64,000 nt of DNA from UBA1479 sp040216635 (GTDB lineage Bacteria; Pseudomonadota; Alphaproteobacteria; Rhodospirillales; Casp-alpha2), in NCBI GenBank assembly GCA_040216635.1, contig JAVJOU010000006.1, positions 132,138 through 196,137 of the forward strand, in the 5' to 3' direction. The position numbers were made by a program, and so were the translations under genes. Positions within the stretch are counted from its first letter, which is position 1. Each line of letters starts with the position of its first letter. Of the stretch, positions 51,241 to 58,854 are shown one piece after another. The notes under the pieces were generated by a model. That model was not told the DNA's origin. It searched no databases and saw only the letters and a list, made by a program, of their open reading frames with translations.

Positions 51241-52529
51241 GCAAACTGGCGCTCCTTGGCGGTAAACCGGTGTTCGAAGGTGATCTCCCGCCCTATCCCT
51301 CCATGGGTCAGGCGGAGCAGGACGCCGTGCGCGATGTCGTGGCGTCAGGTTGTCTGTCCGGTTTCTTCGGCTCCCCGGGCCCGGAATTCCTTGGCGGCCC
51401 GAAAGTCCGCGAGTTCGAAGCCGCCTGGGCCGTACGCTTCGGTGCGAAGCATGCCGTCAGCGTCAATTCCAACACGTCCGGACTGTTCGCCGCCATGGGT
51501 GCGATCGGCCTTTCCCCCGGTGACGAGGTCATCGTGCCGCCCTGGACCATGTCCGCAACCGTGGTATCGCCGCTGATCTACGGCGGCATTCCCGTGTTCG
51601 CGGATGTCGAAGACGAAACTTTCTGTATCGACCTGGAAAAGGTTGCCGCGCAGATCACGCCCAAGACCCGCGCCATCGTCGCGGTCAACCTGTTCGGCCA
51701 TCCGGCCCGCATGGCGGAACTGCGCCAGCTGGCCGATGACCGCGGCATATATCTGATTGAAGACAATGCACAGGCTCCGCTGGGCATGGAAAATGGTCGG
51801 GCCACGGGCACGATCGGCCATATCGGCATCGCCAGCCTGAATTTCCACAAACACATTCATACCGGTGAAGGCGGCGTTTGCGTTACCGACGACGACGATT
51901 TGGCCAAGCGCCTGCAGTTGATCCGCAATCATGCGGAAAATGCCGCCCTGCACGAAGGCGTGGACGATCTGATCAACATGGTCGGGTTCAACTTTCGCAT
52001 GACCGAATTGTCGGCTGCCATCGGCCTGGTACAACTCGGCGATATCGAACGCCATGTCTCGATCCGCGAACGTCTGGCCGAAAAGCTTTCCGACGGCACC
52101 CGCGATCTGGACGGCTGGACCGTTCCCGCCGTGCGTGACGGCTGCCGTCATAACTACTATGTCTGGCTGGTCAAATACGACGAAACCCAAGTCGGGATCA
52201 GCCGCGAACTGTTCTGCAAAGCGCTGAACGCCGAAGGTTTTCCCAACTTCCCGGCCTATCTGCCCCCGCTTTACCGCCTGCCCTTGTTCAAACGGCGCAC
52301 GGCCATCGGCCGCGAAGGCTGGCCCTTTACCCTGACCGAGCGCACCTACGAAGACGGTCTGTGTCCCGTCACCGAACGGCTGCACGAAAAGGAAGCAATC
52401 CTGTTTGAACCCTGTGCCTATGACGTGGATGACGCGCTTGCGGACCAGATGGTCGAAGCGATCCGCAAAGTGCACGCCCATCGTGCCGACCTGAACGCAG
52501 CCGCCGGCAAACCGGGAACCGAGGCCTGA
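51237..52529 (+). CDS. DegT/DnrJ/EryC1/StrS aminotransferase (copy 2)
   Basis: A 430-residue PLP aminotransferase. 'IASLNFHKHIHTGEGGVCVT' contains the catalytic lysine and 'IYLIEDNAQAPLGMENGR' the cofactor-binding region. The N-terminus 'LALLGGKPVFEGDLPPYPSM' is of the GDP-perosamine/StsC-like subclass and differs from copy 1 at 42569, which is 48 residues shorter. It should aminate a different keto-sugar, or another position. Confidence 0.9.
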   Translation: MSKLALLGGKPVFEGDLPPYPSMGQAEQDAVRDVVASGCLSGFFGSPGPEFLGGPKVREFEAAWAVRFGAKHAVSVNSNTSGLFAAMGAIGLSPGDEVIVPPWTMSATVVSPLIYGGIPVFADVEDETFCIDLEKVAAQITPKTRAIVAVNLFGHPARMAELRQLADDRGIYLIEDNAQAPLGMENGRATGTIGHIGIASLNFHKHIHTGEGGVCVTDDDDLAKRLQLIRNHAENAALHEGVDDLINMVGFNFRMTELSAAIGLVQLGDIERHVSIRERLAEKLSDGTRDLDGWTVPAVRDGCRHNYYVWLVKYDETQVGISRELFCKALNAEGFPNFPAYLPPLYRLPLFKRRTAIGREGWPFTLTERTYEDGLCPVTERLHEKEAILFEPCAYDVDDALADQMVEAIRKVHAHRADLNAAAGKPGTEA

Positions 52530-52532
52530 GCC

Positions 52533-53300
52533 ATGACCGGCCGACCCGACCCGACCCTGCGCCCGCGCGTCGTCGCCAGCATCGAGGCCCGGATGTCGGC
52601 CTCGCGCCTGCCGGGCAAGGTGCTGATGGATGTGGCTGGCGCCCCCGCCCTTGAACGCCTGGTGCGACGCCTGACGCGGGCGGAAACCCTGGATGGGGTT
52701 GTGCTTGCAACCACCGTCAATCCGGCGGACGACGCCTTGGCCGCATGGGCCGAGAACCGCCTCCTGCCCTGCTATCGGGGGTCGGAAGACGACGTGCTGG
52801 ACCGGGTGGTCGAAGCCCACCGCATGATGGGATCGGAAGTCATCGTCGAAATCTGCGGCGACACCCCCCTGTTGGACCCGAAAGTGGTCGATCAGGCGGT
52901 AAACCGGTTTCTTGAAGGCGATGTAGATGTCGTTTCCAACACGGCCCGATTGACTTGGCCGCAAGGCATTGATGCCCAAGTATTCCGGTTCGACGACCTG
53001 GACATGATCGCCCGCACCCAGAACGATCCCGCCGTACGTGAACATGTCTCGCTCTATTTCTATGAAAACCCCGATAAATTCCGCATCCATCATCTTACGG
53101 CACCGGCCGAGGAAACCGCGCCGGACATTCGCCTGCAGCTTGATTACGCCGAAGACCTGGATCTGATCCGGTCCGTCTATTCCCGCCTGGAACCCAGGCT
53201 CGGCGACGGCTTCGGCGTGCGGGATATTCTGGATTTGCTGACCGCCGAACCCGCATTAGCGGCGATCAACGCCCATTGCGAAGAAAAGGCGGTCCGATGA
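52533..53300 (+). CDS. SpsF-family cytidylyltransferase (copy 3)
   Basis: A 255-residue enzyme with 'VVASIEARMSASRLPGKVLM' and 'IVEICGDTPLLDPKVVDQAV', and 'RLQLDYAEDLDLIRSVYSRL' at the end. It is closer to copy 2 than to copy 1 in the nucleotide-binding loop. Three CTP-dependent enzymes in one locus suggest that two or three nonulosonic acids or their derivatives are activated. Its stop overlaps the next start (ATGA). Confidence 0.85.
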   Translation: MTGRPDPTLRPRVVASIEARMSASRLPGKVLMDVAGAPALERLVRRLTRAETLDGVVLATTVNPADDALAAWAENRLLPCYRGSEDDVLDRVVEAHRMMGSEVIVEICGDTPLLDPKVVDQAVNRFLEGDVDVVSNTARLTWPQGIDAQVFRFDDLDMIARTQNDPAVREHVSLYFYENPDKFRIHHLTAPAEETAPDIRLQLDYAEDLDLIRSVYSRLEPRLGDGFGVRDILDLLTAEPALAAINAHCEEKAVR

Positions 53301-54319
53301 CGGGGCTGCGCACCATCGTTGTCGGCTTCGGCCAGGTATCTTCGGGCCTGACGCGCGACCCGCGCATGGCAACGTATTTCAAATACGCTTCCCATGCGGC
53401 CGTGTTGGCGGACCATCCCGCCTTCGATTGGCAGGGCGTTGTCGATCCAAGTACAGCCGCCCTGGACGATGCCAAGACGAATTGGAAGGTGCCCCATTGC
53501 GGCGGCGACCTTGCCGCCATCGTCAAAGCAGCCCGACCCGAAATCGCCATCCTGGCGGCACCGCCGGGCGAACGCGCCGATCTGATCAGCCGGATGCCGG
53601 ACCTGAAGGCCGTGTTGGTCGAAAAACCCCTGAACCAACCGGGACAGGATGCAGACGGCGCCCGGCTGGCCGAGGTTTGCGCCGAACGGGGGATTTCCGT
53701 GCTGGTCAATTATTGGCGGCGCGCGGACCGGCAATTCCAGGGCCTTGCCGCGGGCGGCCTCATGGAACGCGCCGGACAAATCCAAGCCGTTACGGGGTAT
53801 TACGGCAACGGGCTCGCCAACAACGGCGGGCATCTGATCGATTTCCTGCGCATGTTGCTGGGCGAGGTTTCCAGTGTGCAGGCGCTCGGCAACGCGGCCA
53901 CGGTGCCCGATGCGCCGTTATCCGGGGATGCTCAGCTTCCCTTTGCCCTGACCTTTGAAAACGGGCCCGTTGCAACGGCACATGCGCTCGACTTTGCAGA
54001 TTACCGGGAAGTCGGCCTGGACATCTGGGGAACCAAGGGACGCCTGTCAATTCTGCAGGAAGGCCTGGTCACGCAGGTCTTTCCCCTGGCCGAAAACCGA
54101 GGCCTCAGCGGCGCGATGGAAATCGCGTCCGACGCGGGTGAAGTTCTTGAAACGACCGTTACCGACGCGTTCTACCGCATGTATGACAATCTTGCGGATA
54201 TGGCGCATGGCCGCGCCGATGCCTGGTCGCCTTTATCGGCCGCGGCATGGAACGAACGGATCATCAGCTTGATCCTGCGCTCGGTGGCCGAAGGCGGCAG
54301 CCGTCTGTCCCTGGATTGA
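53297..54319 (+). CDS. Gfo/Idh/MocA-family oxidoreductase (copy 2)
   Basis: A 340-residue protein starting 'LRTIVVGFGQVSSGLTRDPR', with the EKP motif in 'AVLVEKPLNQPGQDADG' and 'NGLANNGGHLIDFLRMLLGE', which carries the family His. It is a distant relative of the copy at 41568. In related loci such proteins help activate or modify legionaminic-type sugars, as in Campylobacter PtmA/PtmF-like gene sets. The exact step is unknown. Confidence 0.83.
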   Translation: MTGLRTIVVGFGQVSSGLTRDPRMATYFKYASHAAVLADHPAFDWQGVVDPSTAALDDAKTNWKVPHCGGDLAAIVKAARPEIAILAAPPGERADLISRMPDLKAVLVEKPLNQPGQDADGARLAEVCAERGISVLVNYWRRADRQFQGLAAGGLMERAGQIQAVTGYYGNGLANNGGHLIDFLRMLLGEVSSVQALGNAATVPDAPLSGDAQLPFALTFENGPVATAHALDFADYREVGLDIWGTKGRLSILQEGLVTQVFPLAENRGLSGAMEIASDAGEVLETTVTDAFYRMYDNLADMAHGRADAWSPLSAAAWNERIISLILRSVAEGGSRLSLD

Positions 54320-54323
54320 TCCC

Positions 54324-56006
54324 ATGCCGATCCCCAAAATTCTGATTTATGTGGAAGACCCGGGTGCCGCGAACATGGTGCTCGATCTGACCGATGCCTT
54401 GAAGGCCGAAGGAACCGCGCCCCGGTTACTGGCCGGCAGCACGGCGGAAACCTATTTGCGTGACCGGGGCATGGATACCGATCCGCTGCCCTTCCCCTGG
54501 AACCCCGTGGCCTTGATAAAGGGCGCAGCCCCAGATGTCTTTGTGATCGGCACTGCAGAGGATCCGGACACTCCCGCCTTTGCCCTGGCCGAAGCGGCAC
54601 GGAATGCAGACATCCCCACGGTCTGCCTGATCGACGGGCCCGCCAATGCGGACAAACGCCTGAAAGGCCGGGGGACAGATCCGTTAACGCATTTGACCGA
54701 CTGGCTGTTCGTACCCGATGACCCGACGCGGGATGCTTTTGTTGCACTGGGCGTAGCAACAGACCGCATCCGCCTTGTCGGCAGTCCGGCTCTGGACCGG
54801 GTTCGCGCCGAGGGTGAAAAGCTATTCGCCCGGGATCGCGCCGGCCTACGCCGCAAGGTTTTTCCAGACCTACCGGCGGATAGCCCCCTGGTTCTGTTCC
54901 TGACCGAGCTTTCCGACGGCCTGGACCCCGCACAATTCCGCCGCAGCCCGGATTATATCCTCACCGGCCGAGGTCATAATGACGGGCGCACGGAGATCGT
55001 ACTGGAAGAAGTCCTCGATGCGGCGGCCGAAATCGGGACTGCCAAAGTCGCGCTGCGCCTGCACCCGAAAACGCCCGCCTCCCTTTACAGCACCTATGCC
55101 AGGGAAATCGCGGCGGTCAGTTCCGGGGGCAGCGCCTATCCCGTGCTCTGTGCCGCGGATCTGGTGGTTGGCTTATCGACGGCCTTGTTGACGGAGGCCG
55201 CAGTCATGGGCCTGCCCGTCCTTTCCGTCCTGCCCCGCGAGACCGAGGCTCGATGGCTGGCCGGAGGATCCGAAATGGTGCCGCATATCTCAACGCGCGA
55301 TGATCTTCGAACGGCCATGGCCTCGGCGCTGGACGATCCGAAAACTTTCATGGCGGGGCAATCAACCGGCTTTGCGCGAACGGGCGTTGCCCCCCGGATT
55401 GCCCGCGCCCTGGCAAAGATTTCCGTGGGTAAACAGCCCGCACCTGACGGCTCTCTTCCTTATACGCCCCCCGTTCTGAAAACACCGCGCCTGGTGCTGG
55501 AACCGTTTCCCGACGAATTGTTGACCGAACATTATGTCGGCTGGCTGAACGATCCCGAGGTCGTCCGCTATTCGGAACAACGCCATATGACCCATACACT
55601 CACAAGCTGCCGTGAATTCATCGAAAGCTTCGCCGACACACCCAATGGTCTTTGGGCCATCCGCGAGACTGCCCGGGGCGGGCGTCACATCGGCAACATC
55701 ACAACCGAAATTGATTCACGGTCGGGCACCGGCGACATCCGCATCCTGATCGGCGAGCGGGACGCCTGGGGCACGGGCCTGGGGGCGGAAGCCTGGCTGG
55801 CCGTCATGGCCCATCTGTTCGATGATCTGGGTCTTGCCCGCGTAACCGCGGGGACGCTCGAAGAAAATCGGGGCATGCGCAAGATCATGGAAAAAACAGG
55901 CATGTCCGAAGCCCGCCGCGAACCCGGCCCAACCCCGATCGATGGGCGGAATATGGACATGATCTATGCCAGCCGCTCGGCACGGAATTGGCACGAAACG
56001 CGGTAA
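54324..56006 (+). CDS. Fusion of a GT-B-fold sugar enzyme with a GNAT acyltransferase
   Basis: A 560-residue protein. Residues 1-375 look like a GT-B-fold glycosyltransferase or UDP-sugar hydrolase/epimerase: 'PKILIYVEDPGAANMVLDLT' at the start, then 'VLCAADLVVGLSTALLTEAA' and 'MGLPVLSVLPRETEARWL'. Residues 385-560 are a RimJ/PseH-like GNAT domain: 'LKTPRLVLEPFPDELLTEHY', 'IRILIGERDAWGTGLGAEAW', 'VTAGTLEENRGMRKIMEKTG'. This could combine the hydrolase (PseG/NeuC role) and N-acetyltransferase (PseH role) of a nonulosonate pathway, but the N-terminal half is not clearly PseG. It is the last gene of the sugar cluster. Confidence 0.72.
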   Translation: MPIPKILIYVEDPGAANMVLDLTDALKAEGTAPRLLAGSTAETYLRDRGMDTDPLPFPWNPVALIKGAAPDVFVIGTAEDPDTPAFALAEAARNADIPTVCLIDGPANADKRLKGRGTDPLTHLTDWLFVPDDPTRDAFVALGVATDRIRLVGSPALDRVRAEGEKLFARDRAGLRRKVFPDLPADSPLVLFLTELSDGLDPAQFRRSPDYILTGRGHNDGRTEIVLEEVLDAAAEIGTAKVALRLHPKTPASLYSTYAREIAAVSSGGSAYPVLCAADLVVGLSTALLTEAAVMGLPVLSVLPRETEARWLAGGSEMVPHISTRDDLRTAMASALDDPKTFMAGQSTGFARTGVAPRIARALAKISVGKQPAPDGSLPYTPPVLKTPRLVLEPFPDELLTEHYVGWLNDPEVVRYSEQRHMTHTLTSCREFIESFADTPNGLWAIRETARGGRHIGNITTEIDSRSGTGDIRILIGERDAWGTGLGAEAWLAVMAHLFDDLGLARVTAGTLEENRGMRKIMEKTGMSEARREPGPTPIDGRNMDMIYASRSARNWHETR

Positions 56007-56024
56007 CTTCTTGCCCCCCAGGGG

Positions 56025-56037
56025 GTCAATAATTGCC
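56025..56037. promoter_or_regulatory. Possible FlbD-type activator site upstream of fliK
   Basis: GTCAATAATTGCC differs by one base in the left arm from GGCAA-N3-TTGCC. Its centre is about 94 bp upstream of the -24 element of the sigma-54-type promoter at 56124. Confidence 0.45.
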
Positions 56038-56123
56038 GGGTAAGCCCTGATTTACCCAGGGTTTCGTCAAATCCCTCACATACAATTTCTTATTTTTCAA
56101 TTGGTTAGAAGATTTTCTCTAAC

Positions 56124-56139
56124 TGGCCCGATGCTTGCT
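56124..56139 (+). promoter_or_regulatory. Sigma-54 promoter of the fliK-flgD-flgE operon
   Basis: TGGCCCGATGCTTGCT matches TGGCACG-N4-TTGCW with a single mismatch. GG (56125-56126) and GC (56137-56138) have ten bases between them. Transcription would start about 60 bp before the fliK ATG at 56211. Confidence 0.75.
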
Positions 56140-56210
56140 GATTGTTTCCGCGGAGCAGAACGCCCGCATTCATTTGGATCGAAGCTAACGAAGCGTAAGG
56201 AACGAGCACG

Positions 56211-58034
56211 ATGGATCACGTAACGGCCGCAAGTTCAGGTGTCGCAGGGGTTGCTGCAAGACAGCAGCAAGCGGGGCGTTTTGCCACCCACTCCCAGTTG
56301 TTCGACACCTTCCATTCCCTGGTCATGGACATGCAGGGCAAGATCATGGATCCGGCCAAGGCCCAGCAGGTCGCGGCGCGCGATGTCGCTCGGATGGACC
56401 GACCTTCAGAAAACCGTGGTGATTCCTATCGCGACCGCTCTGCCTCCCGCCAAGCCGGCCGCGAGGAAGTGGAAACAAGCTCACGCTATCAGGAACGCAA
56501 GCGTCAGTTCGGCGACGATCACGAAGTCAGCCAGAGCGACGACGCGGGCCGCAGCTACGGCGACAATCGCCGCGACGACCATGGCGACGTTGCCGCCAGC
56601 GAGCGCAACAGCCAGGCCGACAACGATCGTGGCGCCTCTGATGGCCGCCGCCAGGACGCCGTGAACCGCGATGGTAATTCCGATCGCGGCGACAACCATC
56701 AGAACACGGATGGTCAGGGCAGTGTGCAGAACGCCAACACGGACACGAATGCCGGCAACGGCGGGCAGTCCGACGCTCAGGCTCAGACGCAAGGCCAGAA
56801 TGAAAACGCGACCCTGGTGCAGGCGTCACTTGCCGGTAGCCAGGTCGATCAAATTCTCACCACGGTAGCAGGCCAAACGCAGGGCCAGGACGCTGCCAAG
56901 CAGGTTTCCCAACTCGCCCAATCCATCGGCGACGACGTTGTGGAAACGGTGAAGGCAGACCCGCAGGCTGGTCAGAACCAGCGCGGGCTGAACCACGAAT
57001 TAATTCGTGCCAACCAACAGGCACAGCACATTCGCAATATCGCGAACCTTCATACCAACGGACAAGCCAACGGGGATGGCGCAAAGCAGGCCGAGTCACT
57101 TCTGCAAGCCCAGGCCGGCAAGATTGCCGAAGCTGTGGGCAATGACACCAAGCTGATGGTGAACGTCAACGTTCAGGACGACGCGGCAATGGCCAATGGC
57201 CGCCCGCTGTCGGCCCTGAGCGCGGCGTCCGCCCTGGCTTCGGGTCAGCAGCAGTCGGCTCAGTCCGGTCAGCAGGCGCAGAATGCGCAGCAGGCCCAAA
57301 TCCAGAACCCGATCGCCCAGGCCGCTATGGTGCAGAGCCGCCAGAACCCGGCGCAGCCTCAGGCCAATCAGGCGCAGGTCCAGACCGGTGCGGCCACGCA
57401 GGCCCAGACCGCGGCGCAGATTACCGCTGACGCCAAGGGCCCGGTTCAGGCTTCATCCGGTGCCTCCAACGCCGGCACGCACGGCCTTAACAACGGCGAC
57501 GGCAGCGCCACGCAGGCCAATGCCAATGCCAACCAGGCCCAGTCTTCGCAACAGGCTCAGCAAGCCCAAAAATCCGCACAGCAACAGCAGCCCAGCCAGG
57601 CGGCCAAGAACAAGGTGGTCGATCAGGTTTCCGTCCAGATCAACAAGGCGATCAAGGCCGGTGCCGACAAGATCAACATCCGCCTGTATCCGCAGCATCT
57701 CGGCCGCGTCGAGGTTCGCCTCGAAGTTGCCCACGACGGCCGCACGGTCGCCATGGTGACCGCTGACAAGCCGGAAACCCTGGAAATGCTGCGGCGCGAT
57801 TCCGATCAACTTTCCAAGGCCCTGCAGGATGCAGGCCTGGATATGCAGTCCGGCGACCTGAACTACAACCTGAAAGGTCAGGAAGACGGCAACAAACAGG
57901 AACATGTCGCCTCCGGTAACACCGGCGACGAAGAGGTCGAGGACGATACCCTTGCATCCGAAACTTTGGATACGGCCCTGGCCGCCCACGAAATGGGCGT
58001 CCTGCATAACGGCCGCATCGATGTTCGGGCTTAA
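56211..58034 (+). CDS. fliK: Flagellar hook-length control protein FliK
   Basis: The 607-residue protein has the FliK C-terminal domain at about 485-560: 'INIRLYPQHLGRVEVRLEVA' and 'VTADKPETLEMLRRDSDQLS'. The first 450 residues are low complexity, first rich in Asp/Arg/Asn (65-180) and then in Gln/Ala (200-480), as expected for the extended ruler segment. It is secreted during hook growth and switches the export gate from hook to filament substrates. The operon order fliK-flgD-flgE supports the call. A long ruler would suit a hook made of large subunits. Confidence 0.9.
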   Translation: MDHVTAASSGVAGVAARQQQAGRFATHSQLFDTFHSLVMDMQGKIMDPAKAQQVAARDVARMDRPSENRGDSYRDRSASRQAGREEVETSSRYQERKRQFGDDHEVSQSDDAGRSYGDNRRDDHGDVAASERNSQADNDRGASDGRRQDAVNRDGNSDRGDNHQNTDGQGSVQNANTDTNAGNGGQSDAQAQTQGQNENATLVQASLAGSQVDQILTTVAGQTQGQDAAKQVSQLAQSIGDDVVETVKADPQAGQNQRGLNHELIRANQQAQHIRNIANLHTNGQANGDGAKQAESLLQAQAGKIAEAVGNDTKLMVNVNVQDDAAMANGRPLSALSAASALASGQQQSAQSGQQAQNAQQAQIQNPIAQAAMVQSRQNPAQPQANQAQVQTGAATQAQTAAQITADAKGPVQASSGASNAGTHGLNNGDGSATQANANANQAQSSQQAQQAQKSAQQQQPSQAAKNKVVDQVSVQINKAIKAGADKINIRLYPQHLGRVEVRLEVAHDGRTVAMVTADKPETLEMLRRDSDQLSKALQDAGLDMQSGDLNYNLKGQEDGNKQEHVASGNTGDEEVEDDTLASETLDTALAAHEMGVLHNGRIDVRA

Positions 58035-58079
58035 GGGAATCCCCACGGCGTAATCGGCTAAGGGATAGGAAACGAACAG

Positions 58080-58772
58080 ATGGCCATCATTAACGGCATA
58101 TCCTCTGCGATCAGCACGGACCCGACGTCTCAGTCAGGTCAGAGCGCCCAGTCGCTTGAGGAAGATCTGAACCGTTTCCTGACCCTGCTGACCACACAGC
58201 TGCAGCATCAGGACCCGCTCGATCCCATGGATGCGACCGAGTTCACCTCGCAGCTGGTTCAGTTCGCCAGCGTCGAACAGCAGATTTACCAGAACTCCAA
58301 CCTGGAAAAACTGCTGAACCTGGAAGAAACCAGCCAATTGGCCAGCATGGTCGACTTCATCGACCGTGTCGTCGAAGTCGAGGGCCAAGGCTTGGTTATG
58401 GAAAACAGCGCAGCCAAGTTCACCTACAACATCCCGTCCGGGACAAGCAATTCCAAGATCACGATTTCCGATGCCAGCGGTCTGCAGGTGCTGACCCTGG
58501 ATGGCGAAACGGAACTGGGCGTGCATTCCTACGAATGGGACGGCAAGGGCAATGGCGGCCAGCAACTGCCGGACGGCCTGTACCACGTTCAGGTTACGGC
58601 GTTCGACGCCAAGGACAACATTCTGGACGTTCTGCATACCACCTTCGGCCGGGTAACCGGTGCCGGCGTCATCAACGGCGACACCACTTTGTTCATGGGG
58701 CCGCTGCGCAGCAGCCTGCAGGACATTCTGTCGGTCGAAGAAGCACCGCAGGTTGCGGAAGAGACGCCTTAG
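58080..58772 (+). CDS. flgD: Flagellar hook-cap protein FlgD
   Basis: A 230-residue protein with the N-terminal FlgD signature 'DLNRFLTLLTTQLQHQDPLD' and 'PMDATEFTSQLVQFASVEQQ'. A C-terminal FlgD Tudor/Ig-like region follows ('YEWDGKGNGGQQLPDGLYHV'). It caps the growing hook and allows FlgE subunits to polymerise. It is encoded 45 bp after fliK and before the larger flgE. Confidence 0.96.
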   Translation: MAIINGISSAISTDPTSQSGQSAQSLEEDLNRFLTLLTTQLQHQDPLDPMDATEFTSQLVQFASVEQQIYQNSNLEKLLNLEETSQLASMVDFIDRVVEVEGQGLVMENSAAKFTYNIPSGTSNSKITISDASGLQVLTLDGETELGVHSYEWDGKGNGGQQLPDGLYHVQVTAFDAKDNILDVLHTTFGRVTGAGVINGDTTLFMGPLRSSLQDILSVEEAPQVAEETP

Positions 58773-58854
58773 GGCGTGGATCGGAATTTTTGAGGTTTTG
58801 ACGACCGCCGGCTTGAGACTTCTCCCAACCCGGCATTGTTAAGGAGGAAGTAAA

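Noticed and set aside
16625..56006. Recent genomic island with integrase and attachment sites
   Set aside because: The glycosylation genes look like an inserted block, but I see no integrase, tRNA gene, direct repeats or insertion sequence at either edge.
56014..56060. Terminator of the sugar operon
   Set aside because: CCCCC/GGGGG and GGGTAA/TTACCC inverted repeats overlap here, but neither is followed by a T-run, so termination is not well supported.
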